NCBI GenBank assembly: GCA_030635145.1
Contig: DAOVZK010000006.1
Coordinates: 1 to 64,000 of the forward strand
Direction: 5' to 3'
Source: Planctomycetota bacterium
Lineage (GTDB): Bacteria; Planctomycetota; Phycisphaerae; SM23-33
DNA length: 64,000 nt
The notes beneath the pieces were generated by a model. The model searched no databases. It had not been told where the DNA came from and worked only from the letters and a program-made list of their open reading frames with translations. A program made the position numbers and the translations under genes. Positions within the stretch are counted from its first letter, which is position 1; every line of letters starts with the position of its first letter. Shown piece by piece: positions 53,367-61,709 of this stretch.

Positions 53367-54296
53367 ATGCGACTTTTGAACGTTTTGCTTTTTTCGGTTT
53401 TGCTTGGGGTTGTTTTTACCAGCGTGGGGTGCAGCTCCAGACCCACCAAGCCCGTCGAAGACCCGGCCGATAGCAGCGTCGGTGCCGAAGTATGTATCTA
53501 TGAAGACGAGGAATTCTTCGAAATTGATGAGCGAGAGCGCAAGACCTCGACAGCAACGGTGGCGGCACCTGTCCCTGCGTCCGAAACCCAAACTCCTGCC
53601 ACGCCCAAACGCCCGGCGCCTGCTGGTGCGGTAGCATCCGTCAGCAAAGCCAAGCCTCTCCCCGCGGTATCTTCCAAGAAACCCCCGGCGACAAAAGTAA
53701 ACCCCACACCTGCGGCCAAACCCACACCACCTGTTGACGTCGCGGTTACTGACAAAGACGCCATCAAAACCGTAATGAACACTCTCGTCGAGGCCATAAC
53801 CAGCAACGACAAGGCAACCTTCATGCAAAACGTCGTGGCCACTTCCAAAACCAAGCCCAATATCGAATCGATGTTCGACGCCATAGTCACCCTCCAACAA
53901 TTCACCGACGCAATGACCGAAGCCTACGGTGACAACGCGATGAAGTCGCTCCCGATCCCCGTTAAACTTCCAACTTTAAACGAGCAAATGATCAACACTG
54001 CCAAAATCAAGATCCTCAGAAACAAAAAGTCCGCCGTTGTCCCGATTAAAAAAAATCAGCGTCTGAATCTGATCAAAAAAGCCGGTGCGTGGAAATGGGA
54101 TATCCTGAAAATGTCTCCCCAAATGCGAAAGCCCATGTACGTGGCCATGATGAAAAAGGCCACCGCCGCCATCAAAAAAACAATGCCCAAAATCGGACAG
54201 GACGGATACACGGCGAAGAAGATCAATAACGAACTTATGCGGTCAGTAATGCCGGGGGGAATGCCGGCCGGAATGCCGAGGGGAATGCCACGCTAA
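53367..54296 (+). CDS. Hypothetical Pro/Ala-rich lipoprotein
   Basis: This roughly 309-residue protein has a lipoprotein signal (LLFSVLLGVVFTSVGC; lipid Cys), an acidic patch (YEDEEFFEIDERE), and a long Pro/Ala/Lys-rich linker. From about residue 130 a soluble domain follows (AIKTVMNTLVEAITSNDKATFMQNV) resembling small DUF-type ligand-binding folds such as NTF2-like, but this is a guess. The C-terminus is a short tandem of GMPxGMP units (GGMPAGMPRGMPR). Start: GAGGAG lies eight bases before ATG 53367 and only two before 53361, so the later ATG is preferred. Function unknown. The M20 gene starts five bases after the stop. Confidence 0.7.
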   Translation: MRLLNVLLFSVLLGVVFTSVGCSSRPTKPVEDPADSSVGAEVCIYEDEEFFEIDERERKTSTATVAAPVPASETQTPATPKRPAPAGAVASVSKAKPLPAVSSKKPPATKVNPTPAAKPTPPVDVAVTDKDAIKTVMNTLVEAITSNDKATFMQNVVATSKTKPNIESMFDAIVTLQQFTDAMTEAYGDNAMKSLPIPVKLPTLNEQMINTAKIKILRNKKSAVVPIKKNQRLNLIKKAGAWKWDILKMSPQMRKPMYVAMMKKATAAIKKTMPKIGQDGYTAKKINNELMRSVMPGGMPAGMPRGMPR

Positions 54297-54301
54297 CGCC
54301 T

Positions 54302-55666
54302 ATGCCTACCAACAAACCAAACGCGTATCTCGCAGCCCATCGCGACGAAAATCTCGCTGCCCTGTTCGAGCTGCTGCGGATACCGACGTCGATAAAAGAC
54401 GCACCGCAGGATTATAACCGCTGTGCCGAATGGCTGCGCGATCGGCTGGTGGCGAGCGGGTTTGCAGCGGAGATTCTGACAACCCCCGATGCACCCCCGT
54501 ACGTTTTCGCTGAGTATCACACCAGCGACACTGCCCCGACCGTGCTGCTGTACGGGCACTACGACGTTCAGCCGCCCGACCCGCTGGACGAATGGACGAC
54601 AGAACCGTACGATCCGCAGGTTCGCGACGGGAAAATCTTCGCCCGCGGCGCCGCCGACGACAAAGGCCCGCTGTTTGCGCACATAATTGGTATCGAGGCG
54701 CTGTTGCAAACCATCGGCTTGGGCGTGAACCTCAAGGTGCTGTTTGAGGGTGAGGAGGAGATCGGCTCACCGCACATCGAATCGTTTTTGACCGAGCATC
54801 GCGAAAAGCTCCGCGCCGACACATTGGTCATCAGCGACACCGCCTTTTACGCCAGCGACCTTCCGTCGATTTCCGTGGGGTTGCGAGGCATGATGGGTGT
54901 GGAGATCGTCTGCACCGGGGCGGATCGTGATGTGCACAGCGGGGTGTATGGCGGGTTGGTGGCGAATCCGGCAAACGCGCTGGCGAGGATCATCGCCGAC
55001 ATGACCGACGACACCGGGCGCGTGACCATCGACGGATTCTACGACGACATCATCCCCCCCAGCGAAGACGAACTTAACAGCTGGGCGCAGGTGGAATTTG
55101 ACGAACAAAAACGCGCTGCCGATCTCGGGCTAGACGGATTTCATGGCGGGCAGCGCGGCGTCGATCCGCTGCACCGCAACTGGGCACACCCGACGCTGGA
55201 TTGCTCGGGAATTTCCGGCGGCCATGCAGGCCCGGGCGTTAAGACCATTATCCCCGCCCGCGCAAATGCGATTATTACGATGAGGCTGGTGCCGGGTCAG
55301 AACCCCGACAAAATTTTCGCAGCACTGCAGCAGTTCGTTGCAGACCATACCCCGCGAGGAATTACGTCTGAGGTTACCCTCCACGCCGCCGGGCGAGCAG
55401 CGTTGTTTCCCACCGATTCACCGTACGCCCAGGCCGGTGCCGCCGCCATGCAGCAGGCCTTCGGGAAAGCTCCAGCCTGGGTGCGATGTGGTGCCTCGAT
55501 TCCGATTACGGAAGTCTTCCAACGGACGATGAATCTCGACCCCGTCATGCTCAGCATCGGCGCACCGGATGACAACGTCCATTCACCGAACGAAAAGCTT
55601 GACATCGATATGCTATACAAGGGCGCCGAGATGGCCGCGGCGTTCTACCAGATTCTCGCGGATTAA
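54302..55666 (+). CDS. M20-family metallopeptidase (dipeptidase-type)
   Basis: This 454-residue M20 peptidase has the di-zinc motifs LLYGHYDVQP, FARGAADDKGP, FEGEEEIGS (general-base Glu and zinc Glu), and a late HSPNEKLDIDMLYKG. The lid domain spans about 185-330. The pattern GHYDVQP...W...PF is typical of the CNDP/ArgE-DapE dipeptidase branch; the substrate is unknown. It follows the lipoprotein gene by five bases. The last 18 codons have a near copy 236 bp downstream (55902-55955) beyond a repeat element. Confidence 0.9.
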   Translation: MPTNKPNAYLAAHRDENLAALFELLRIPTSIKDAPQDYNRCAEWLRDRLVASGFAAEILTTPDAPPYVFAEYHTSDTAPTVLLYGHYDVQPPDPLDEWTTEPYDPQVRDGKIFARGAADDKGPLFAHIIGIEALLQTIGLGVNLKVLFEGEEEIGSPHIESFLTEHREKLRADTLVISDTAFYASDLPSISVGLRGMMGVEIVCTGADRDVHSGVYGGLVANPANALARIIADMTDDTGRVTIDGFYDDIIPPSEDELNSWAQVEFDEQKRAADLGLDGFHGGQRGVDPLHRNWAHPTLDCSGISGGHAGPGVKTIIPARANAIITMRLVPGQNPDKIFAALQQFVADHTPRGITSEVTLHAAGRAALFPTDSPYAQAGAAAMQQAFGKAPAWVRCGASIPITEVFQRTMNLDPVMLSIGAPDDNVHSPNEKLDIDMLYKGAEMAAAFYQILAD

Positions 55667-55738
55667 ATTTCCGACGGCGTCGATGATTTGTAGGGGGCAG
55701 GCATGGTCAGCCCGCAGGGATGGCCATGAACGAGTTTC

Positions 55739-55899
55739 GTAGGGTCGGCCATTGCCGACCATCGGCAGCGCCGAAGATAATATTAGCATTGTCATTGCGA
55801 GCAAAGCAAAACAATCTCATTTTTGGCAGTTTAGATTGCCGCGTCGCTACGCTCCTCGCAATGACACCATGAAAGGCGGTCGGCAATGGCCGACCCTAC
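55739..55899. repeat. Composite nested inverted-repeat element
   Basis: The outer ends are perfect 22-bp inverted repeats (GTAGGGTCGGCCATTGCCGA... and its complement ending at 55899). Inside is a second element, GTCATTGCGAG ... CTCGCAATGAC at 55791-55865, with its own perfect 11-bp ends. The outer arm also occurs alone at 25615 and the inner element at 25767. Confidence 0.85.
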
Positions 55900-55901
55900 A
55901 A

Positions 55902-55955
55902 CTATACAAGGGCGCCGAGATGGCCGCGGCGTTTTATGCAATCCTCGCGAGTTAG
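55902..55955 (+). pseudogene. Duplicated 3' end of the M20 peptidase gene
   Basis: The first 32 bases match 55613-55644 exactly; the rest codes for FYAILAS where the gene has FYQILAD, with several changes only at third positions. It reads LYKGAEMAAAFYAILAS and a stop in the same relative frame. It is either a remnant of a tandem M20 copy or a tail copied during insertion of the element between the two. Confidence 0.75.
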
Positions 55956-56050
55956 AGCATTTTTAAATTACAATTGCACAATTTCACAGTTCCCCCGTGC
56001 CAGCCTCGCCAACGCCCGCATCTACACAACATTATTCATGGGACAGAGTA

Positions 56051-57094
56051 CTAAGGTTTCCAGGTTTTTGGTTTGTCGGTGGGCTTGATGGGTTGTTTTT
56101 TCGAGGGTTTGGTTTTGTCCTGGATTATGATGATTTTAATTTTCTGGCCCGTACCTTTACAGATGTCGCATTTTAGTTTTCCGGCACCGCTGCACTTGTC
56201 GCACTTGACATAACCTTTATAGACGCTTTTACTGCAATGCGGACAAACCCACGTAACGTAAGTCTTAACACCGCGCTCGTCCATGATGCTGACGCAATCG
56301 GGGCAGGGTTCCCATTTTCTGACCAACTTTGTCCTGGTATGCCACTTGCCCTTGTACTTATACGGTATCTTTTTTTTGTAATCCTTCGGGAGCTTGCCTT
56401 TACCGTTACACTTGCGGCATTTGTCGTACCAGTTAGCGTGTTTTTGCTTCTTGTTGTCGATATGGGTGCACTTGACATATCCCGACCCTTTACACCTGGT
56501 GCACTTGGCCAGTCCAGCTCCATTGCAGACGGGGCAGGCGTTGAGATTTTTCTTTTTCGATTTGATTTTAATTTTGGGAGGCTTTGTGGGGGATCGCCCC
56601 GGGGCCTTTCCGAATTTTTTCGGAGCCGGTGGTTTCTTGGCCTGCGCTAACCGAAACTCGAACAGTTTTTTCGGCCATTTGGCTTTGGCGTTGCGGGCAA
56701 GCCGGTCGGCCTGCTCGGTTTTGTCATTCTTTCTGAGCTTGGCGCTTTTTTCGAGAAGTTTTTTTTGCCGCTCCTTAAGCCCCTTGATCGCATCTTCGTA
56801 AACCGGTACCGCATCTTTGTAGTTTCCGGAACTCGCCAATCGCTCCGCTGCCGAAAACAGCGGAAAATCCTGGAGTATCACCCGCCGCACACTCACCAGC
56901 GGTTTGGCGACGGTCTTTCCCGACAGCATGGTGAACTTGATGAAATCTTTGCTGACATTAACCACCTGCACTTTGGTGTACGGCAGGGCGAGAATTTTGA
57001 CTTCGTCGGTTATCCCCGTGGGGGCCACCGCAAGTACGCACAAAATCGTAACAAGTGTTCCTGTAAGAAGTTGTCTGGGATTGTAGTTAGGCAT
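56051..57094 (-). CDS. Exported protein with DnaJ-type cysteine repeats
   Basis: This 347-residue protein starts with a signal peptide (LLTGTLVTILCVLAVAPTG) and has an N-terminal domain of about 80 residues (VQVVNVSKDFIKFTMLSGKT) and a helical middle. The C-terminal half is built on CxxCxGxG-type units: CPVCNGAGLAKCTRCKGSG, CRKCNGKGK, then CPDC, CPHC and CDKCSGAGKLKCDICKGTG. This resembles the zinc-finger region of DnaJ but has no J domain, and it lies outside the cytoplasm if the signal works. Metal binding is likely, function unknown. The ATG at 57094 follows GCGAGGTGA. Confidence 0.78.
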   Translation of the reverse strand: MPNYNPRQLLTGTLVTILCVLAVAPTGITDEVKILALPYTKVQVVNVSKDFIKFTMLSGKTVAKPLVSVRRVILQDFPLFSAAERLASSGNYKDAVPVYEDAIKGLKERQKKLLEKSAKLRKNDKTEQADRLARNAKAKWPKKLFEFRLAQAKKPPAPKKFGKAPGRSPTKPPKIKIKSKKKNLNACPVCNGAGLAKCTRCKGSGYVKCTHIDNKKQKHANWYDKCRKCNGKGKLPKDYKKKIPYKYKGKWHTRTKLVRKWEPCPDCVSIMDERGVKTYVTWVCPHCSKSVYKGYVKCDKCSGAGKLKCDICKGTGQKIKIIIIQDKTKPSKKQPIKPTDKPKTWKP

Positions 57095-57415
57095 GGTCTT
57101 GTCACCTCGCAACTTTAAGTTTCGCACCACTGAATTTCCAGAATCGGCGAATTTCGCACTTTCGCTGCCTCCATTTAGACATTATTTGGAAAATTTGGCA
57201 AGGATAATTTAACACCGCAGCCCAAGTTTTGGGTCGCTGTCGTTGCCGGTTATGGCTAGAAATCACTTGCGAATTGCCTCGATTGCCCCGATAATGTTCC
57301 GGAATGATTGGCAGGAGCGCATAATTCGCTCCGCGGGCCTGTCGGCCGAATTGCCGGTAAGCTCTGATGTGCTGTCCAGGTGACCGGCCATAACTGCTGG
57401 TTGAGGATAATGTCG

Positions 57416-58441
57416 ATGGCGAAATCGAAGAAGAATAACGATATAGAATTGGGAATAGCCCTGCCGTTTGAGGCGCCCGTGGCCCGGCTGCAATCGCAAA
57501 TCAGCGAGCTTGAATCCGAGCAAATCCGCACCGGCCGCGATTTCTCCACCGAGATCCGCCAGCAGCGCGCACAGTACGTTTCGATGCTCCGCAAAATTTA
57601 TCAGAACCTGACCCCGTGGGAAACTGTACAAGTCGCGCGGCACCCGCATCGCCCGCTGGGCCGCGACTACATCGACCTGCTCGTGAAGAATTTTGTCGAG
57701 CTGCGCGGCGACCGTCGATTTGCCGACGACAAAGCCATCTTCGGAGGCTTCGGGCGAATCGGCACGGAAAAGGTCATGGTTATCGGCCAGCATAAAGGCC
57801 GCGACACCAAGGAAAAAATCGCTCACAATTTCGGCATGGCCCAGCCGGAAGGATATCGCAAGGCCCTGCGACTGATGAAGCTCGCCGAAAAATACAAACT
57901 TCCCGTCGTGACATTTATCGATACGTCGGGTGCGTATCCGGGGATTGGCTCGGAAGAGCGCGGCGTAGCCGAGGCCATCGCGCGCAACCTGCTCGAGATG
58001 AGCCGGCTGAAAACTCCCATCGTCTGCGTCGTGATTGGCGAGGGCGGAAGCGGCGGGGCACTTGGCATTGCCGTCGGGGACAAAGTCGCCATCATGGAAT
58101 ACGCCTACTACTCGGTCATCAGCCCCGAAGGCTGCGCTTCGATTTTGTGGCGCACGGCCGAGAAGGCATCCGAGGCCGCCGACGCACTCAAACTCACCGC
58201 TCCGCATTTGCAGGAACTCGGCGTCGTGGACGAAATCGTTCTCGAACCGCTCGGTGGTGCACATCGTAATCCCCAAGAAGCTGGGCACAATGTCGAGCAG
58301 TTCATCATCCGCAACATCCGCGCATTGAAAAGATTCAAGCTCGAGAATCTGCTCGACAAGCGATACGAAAGCTGGCGGAAAAAAGGTGCGGTTCTCGAAA
58401 ATCCGCCCAAGGCAAAACCGCAAAGCAAAACCATCGCCTGA
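57416..58441 (+). CDS. accA: Acetyl-CoA carboxylase carboxyltransferase subunit alpha
   Basis: AccA forms half of the carboxyltransferase that makes malonyl-CoA. The 341-residue protein shows the N-terminal helix (FEAPVARLQSQISELE), TPWETVQVARHPHRPLGRDY, and the crotonase-like core with GHQKGRDTKE-like segment, FIDTSGAYPGIGSEERG, IGEGGSGGALGI and YSVISPEGCASILW. AccD is not nearby. Start: GAGGAT lies seven bases before ATG 57416 and only one before 57410, so 57416 is chosen. The 321 bp upstream hold nothing recognisable. A dispersed repeat and tmRNA follow. Confidence 0.95.
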   Translation: MAKSKKNNDIELGIALPFEAPVARLQSQISELESEQIRTGRDFSTEIRQQRAQYVSMLRKIYQNLTPWETVQVARHPHRPLGRDYIDLLVKNFVELRGDRRFADDKAIFGGFGRIGTEKVMVIGQHKGRDTKEKIAHNFGMAQPEGYRKALRLMKLAEKYKLPVVTFIDTSGAYPGIGSEERGVAEAIARNLLEMSRLKTPIVCVVIGEGGSGGALGIAVGDKVAIMEYAYYSVISPEGCASILWRTAEKASEAADALKLTAPHLQELGVVDEIVLEPLGGAHRNPQEAGHNVEQFIIRNIRALKRFKLENLLDKRYESWRKKGAVLENPPKAKPQSKTIA

Positions 58442-58808
58442 TCTGCGGTCTATGATTTCGGGCGGCAAGCGTTCCCCTCTTCTTCCTGTCAATCAAACTA
58501 ATACCTTTTTTTGACAGGATCACAGGATAAAGCAAATTGCCAATTTCCCTTTTACGAATTTCAATTGTAAATTTGAAATGGGAAATTGAAAATCAGGTCA
58601 TCTTGTTATCCTGTCTAAAAATTTTGGCATGCGTTTCCGGCGCGCGGTTTATCGGCCGAAATCTACACGTTTGTGGAATTTCCACGAGGCCGTAGTTTCG
58701 CCATGCCAATGTACACGTTTGCGTAGAATCGAAAAGTAGTGTATAATCTTACAGATCAGCGATGCATTTTTCCGGCGATTGAAAAGCGATCGAAGCGGCC
58801 GGAAATCC
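58442..58808. other. Intergenic region between accA and ssrA
   Basis: The region holds the CCTGTC repeat at 58474-58628. The remaining 180 bp must contain the ssrA promoter; TTGCGT at 58709 and a TATAAT-like TGTATAATC at 58740-58748 could be its -35 and -10 regions, but the spacing is long. No gene is seen. Confidence 0.45.
58474..58628. repeat. GACAGGATAACAAGAT inverted-repeat element, copy 2
   Basis: CCTCTTCTTCCTGTCAAT on the left and ATCTTGTTATCCTGTCTA on the right are the inverted equivalents of the ends of the copy at 32927-33139. The core has its own inverted repeat, CAATTTCCC ... GGGAAATTG, not found in copy 1. Confidence 0.75.
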
Positions 58809-59158
58809 GGGGGCGAATTGGATTCGACCGGACGGTGTGATGCGTCGGTGGCGTGCCGAGGTTCCAGGTGGCCTCGTAAAACCCTGGACACTTTTAGTTG
58901 CCAAACCGCAACTTCAAATGGCTGCGTAGATTACGCAACCCGTTTTTGGCGTCTTTGCTCGTGGGACATCAACGACGACGCACAGCGAGCTTGCTGGTAG
59001 AGAGTTGTCCGGTTACTCTCCCGGGACATTTGTCGGGCTGGTGGAAACAGAATCCTGTCGATTGGAGTCTGTATCCGCGAGAAACAAATAATCGAATACG
59101 CACGTAGAAACCGGCGTTGATACGTCACGGGACGCGGGTTCGATCCCCGCCGCCTCCA
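58809..59158 (+). ncRNA. ssrA: Transfer-messenger RNA
   Basis: tmRNA rescues stalled ribosomes with SmpB. The 5' end GGGGGCGAATTGGATTCGACC and the 3' end GGGTTCGATCCCCGCCGCCTCCA are diagnostic. The acceptor stem GGGGGCG/CGCCTCC includes the G3-U70-type pair that alanyl-tRNA synthetase needs. The T arm is GCGGG-TTCGATC-CCCGC. CCA is not encoded. The tag reading frame after TAGTT is 58900-58929: GCC AAA CCG CAA CTT CAA ATG GCT GCG TAG, giving AKPQLQMAA, shorter than most and ending MAA, not LAA. It is a one-piece tmRNA. Confidence 0.95.
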
Positions 59159-59250
59159 GTGGGCTCGCGTAGTAAAATCTATGCGAGCCCAACGCGATAA
59201 TGGGGTTCGCGCGAAATCAGATTTTCTACAATCTACAAAAAGGGTCGCCC

Positions 59251-60888
59251 ATGAGCAAACAGCATACGATCGGCAGCTACCTCATCGACAAACTTTCTTC
59301 GCACGGGGTTGGCCATATTTTCGGCGTACCGGGCGATTACGTTTTGGGTTTGTACAAGCAGCTGGAAGACAGCAAGCTGAAAGTGATAAACACCTGCGAC
59401 GAACAAGGCGCCGGTTTCGCCGCCGACGCCTACGCCAGAGTCAACGGCCTTGGCGCCGTCTGCGTTACGTATTGCGTTGGCGGGTTGAAGGTCGCAAACA
59501 CAACCGCCCAGGCCTTCGCCGAAAAATCGCCCGTCGTCGTCATCAGCGGAGCGCCCGGGACAAACGAACGCACCAAAACCCCGCTGCTGCATCATCGGGT
59601 TCGCGATTTCGACACGCAGCTGAAAGTCTTCGAGCAACTCACCGTGGCCTCTACCGTACTCGACGATCCCCGCACGGCCTGCAGCGAAATCGACCGCGTG
59701 TTCGCCGCTGCCCTTCGATACAAGCGTCCCGTGTACATTGAACTCCCGCGCGACATGGTTTCCGCCCCCGCCGATCCGCCGCAGAAATCGAACGACACCG
59801 TGCGATCAAGCGACCCTGTCGCACTTGACGAAGCATTGCGAGAGGCTGTCGGTATTATCTCCGCCGCGAAAAAACCCGTGATCCTTGCCGGTGTGGAGAT
59901 GCACCGTTTCGGTTTGCAGGATGCGTTGCTGAAGCTGTTGGACAAAACCAAAATTCCGGTCGCCTCTACGATCCTGAGCAAGTCGGTCGTCGTGGAAAAT
60001 CATCCGCAATATCTTGGCGTGTACGAAGGCGCCATGGGCCGTGAGGAAGTTCGGGAGTATATCGAGTCCAGCGACTGCCTCATTCTTCTTGGCGTGTTTA
60101 TGAGCGATGTGAATCTCGGAATTTTTACCGCCCATCTCGATCAGGGCAAATCGATTTCCGTCACCAGCGAAAAGGTTTCGATTCAACATCACAGCTACGA
60201 TGGCGTGGAGATGGACGATTTCATCGCCGGGCTTATCGCCGCCGACATGGGTAAACGCAAGGTTCCCGATATTCCGAATCCGCCGCTTCCCGAACCCGCC
60301 AATCCTACCACTGGGAAACCGATGACCGTGCGATATTTGTTCCAGCGGCTGAATTCGTTTCTGGACGACAACACCATCGTGATCGCCGACCCCGGTGACG
60401 CCATGTTCGCCGCGATCGACATGAACATTCATTGCGCGACGGAGTTCCTATCCCCGGCCTACTACACGTCGCTCGGGTTTGCTGTTCCGGCAAGCATCGG
60501 TGCCCAGCTCGCCAACCCACAGCTGCGCCCGCTGGTGCTGGTGGGCGATGGTGCGTTTCAAATGACCGGCATGGAAGTCGCGTCGATTGCGAGGTTCGGG
60601 TTGACTCCGATAATCATTGTGCTGAACAACCAGGGATACGGCACCGAACGCCCGATGCTGGACGGTGCATTCAACGACATTCCATCATTAAACTACGCCC
60701 GCATTCCCGAGCTTCTCTCGGCCGGTAAGGGATACGACATCCACACGGAAGATCAGCTGGAATGTGCGTTGCAGGAAGCCCAAAAGCATACGGATAGCTT
60801 TTGCATTTTCGATGTTCACCTCGATCCGGCAGATCGGTCGATGGCACTTGAGCGATTGACTACTGTCTTGGGCAAGCGAGTGAAATAG
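59251..60888 (+). CDS. ThDP-dependent decarboxylase (pyruvate/indolepyruvate type)
   Basis: This 545-residue TPP enzyme has the PDC/IPDC layout: IFGVPGDYVLG (the Asp of the active site), CDEQGAGFAADAYAR (catalytic Glu), the HH pair in LLHHRVRDF, and the TPP/metal motif VGDGAFQMTGME ... LNNQGYGTER (GDG ... NN). The Asp plus HisHis set is what separates pyruvate, indolepyruvate and keto-acid decarboxylases from acetolactate synthase or oxalyl-CoA decarboxylase. Which 2-keto acid it prefers is not visible. The start is ATG 59251; the track start at 59200 lies just after tmRNA. Monocistronic. Confidence 0.86.
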   Translation: MSKQHTIGSYLIDKLSSHGVGHIFGVPGDYVLGLYKQLEDSKLKVINTCDEQGAGFAADAYARVNGLGAVCVTYCVGGLKVANTTAQAFAEKSPVVVISGAPGTNERTKTPLLHHRVRDFDTQLKVFEQLTVASTVLDDPRTACSEIDRVFAAALRYKRPVYIELPRDMVSAPADPPQKSNDTVRSSDPVALDEALREAVGIISAAKKPVILAGVEMHRFGLQDALLKLLDKTKIPVASTILSKSVVVENHPQYLGVYEGAMGREEVREYIESSDCLILLGVFMSDVNLGIFTAHLDQGKSISVTSEKVSIQHHSYDGVEMDDFIAGLIAADMGKRKVPDIPNPPLPEPANPTTGKPMTVRYLFQRLNSFLDDNTIVIADPGDAMFAAIDMNIHCATEFLSPAYYTSLGFAVPASIGAQLANPQLRPLVLVGDGAFQMTGMEVASIARFGLTPIIIVLNNQGYGTERPMLDGAFNDIPSLNYARIPELLSAGKGYDIHTEDQLECALQEAQKHTDSFCIFDVHLDPADRSMALERLTTVLGKRVK

Positions 60889-60956
60889 CTCAGTAGGGTG
60901 CATAACTCGTTACGCACCGATTGATGTGTATTGATTATTGGTGCGTAAGCAAGTCC

Positions 60957-61168
60957 GTAGGCCGGGTCTCGACCCGGCGAAAAGTAAACTCGAAATAAGA
61001 ATGTCGAAATCCTAAACAAATACAAATTTCGAAATTTAAAATAAATTCAGGCAACAATTCGGTATTTTTGTTTTGAAAATTATAATTTTGAACATTCGAT
61101 ATTGTTTCGCATTTAGGATTTCGCGATTCGGATTTAGCTTATGATGCCGGGTTAAAACCCGGCCTACA
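60957..61168. repeat. AT-rich repeat nested in a GTAGGCCGGGTC pair
   Basis: GTAGGCCGGGTCTCGACCCGGC (60957-60978) and GCCGGGTTAAAACCCGGCCTACA (61146-61168) form the outer inverted repeat. Between them lies the AT-rich element (about 60985-61137) homologous to 51968-52127. The arms differ from each other by two changes, one in each loop. Confidence 0.78.
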
Positions 61169-61191
61169 TCTCACGTACACAGAGACAACTT

Positions 61192-61485
61192 TTATCGTCG
61201 CCGACGCTTTTTGCTGTCGCGGGATTTCCTGTCACTCCGTTTGCCGTCACGCCGTTTTTCATGCCGCTTACGTTCCCATTTGTGGTGACGTTTTTCATGC
61301 TTCCATTCATCTTTTTCCCATCGGCGGTTGTGATTGTCCTTCTCGTAACGAACTACCACAACATCACGCTTTGTGCGCATACGCCTTCGGCCGTGATGCG
61401 AACGATCATCGCATCCGGCGAATAAAAGCGAGGCAAAACCTACCATCAGAATTACAACACTCAGCATGGTTATTGACTTTTTCAT
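61192..61485 (-). CDS. Small extremely basic lipoprotein
   Basis: This 97-residue protein has a lipoprotein signal (MLSVVILMVGFASLLFAGC). A mature part of about 70 residues follows, in which Arg, Lys and His make up well over half (EKRHHKWERKRHEKRRDGKR), alternating with Asp/Glu. A strong SD, AAAGGAG seven bases before the ATG, supports it as a real gene. I recognise no family. It could bind polyanions such as LPS, nucleic acid or metal, which is inference only. Confidence 0.6.
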   Translation of the reverse strand: MKKSITMLSVVILMVGFASLLFAGCDDRSHHGRRRMRTKRDVVVVRYEKDNHNRRWEKDEWKHEKRHHKWERKRHEKRRDGKRSDRKSRDSKKRRRR

Positions 61486-61709
61486 CGTATCGCTCCTTTC
61501 GCAAATTTTTCATTTTTCAACACACAATTTTTAATCGCTGGCAGCTTCGATCCGTCACTGGTACTAACGTTGACGGCGGCGGAATATTGCCAGATTTACG
61601 CAGATAATCGGGGTAAATTTTCGGCGCAGAATGCCGGGATAACAGTTGCCAAAGGTATTCTATCAACCTAAAATCGGCAGGTGGTATGATCTAAAACATG
61701 GAGAGCATG

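Larger units (their letters stand above)
55667..56050. other. Repeat-filled gap after the M20 gene
   Basis: The 384 bp hold a composite inverted-repeat element and a duplicated gene tail. No independent gene is supported. Confidence 0.7.

Noticed and set aside
55752-55955. 67-residue ORF after the M20 gene as a separate small protein
   Set aside because: Its first 50 codons lie in the palindromic element and only the last 17 match the M20 tail, so it is a fusion by position and not a gene.
57263-58492. 409-residue minus-strand ORF
   Set aside because: Antisense of accA; no family features.
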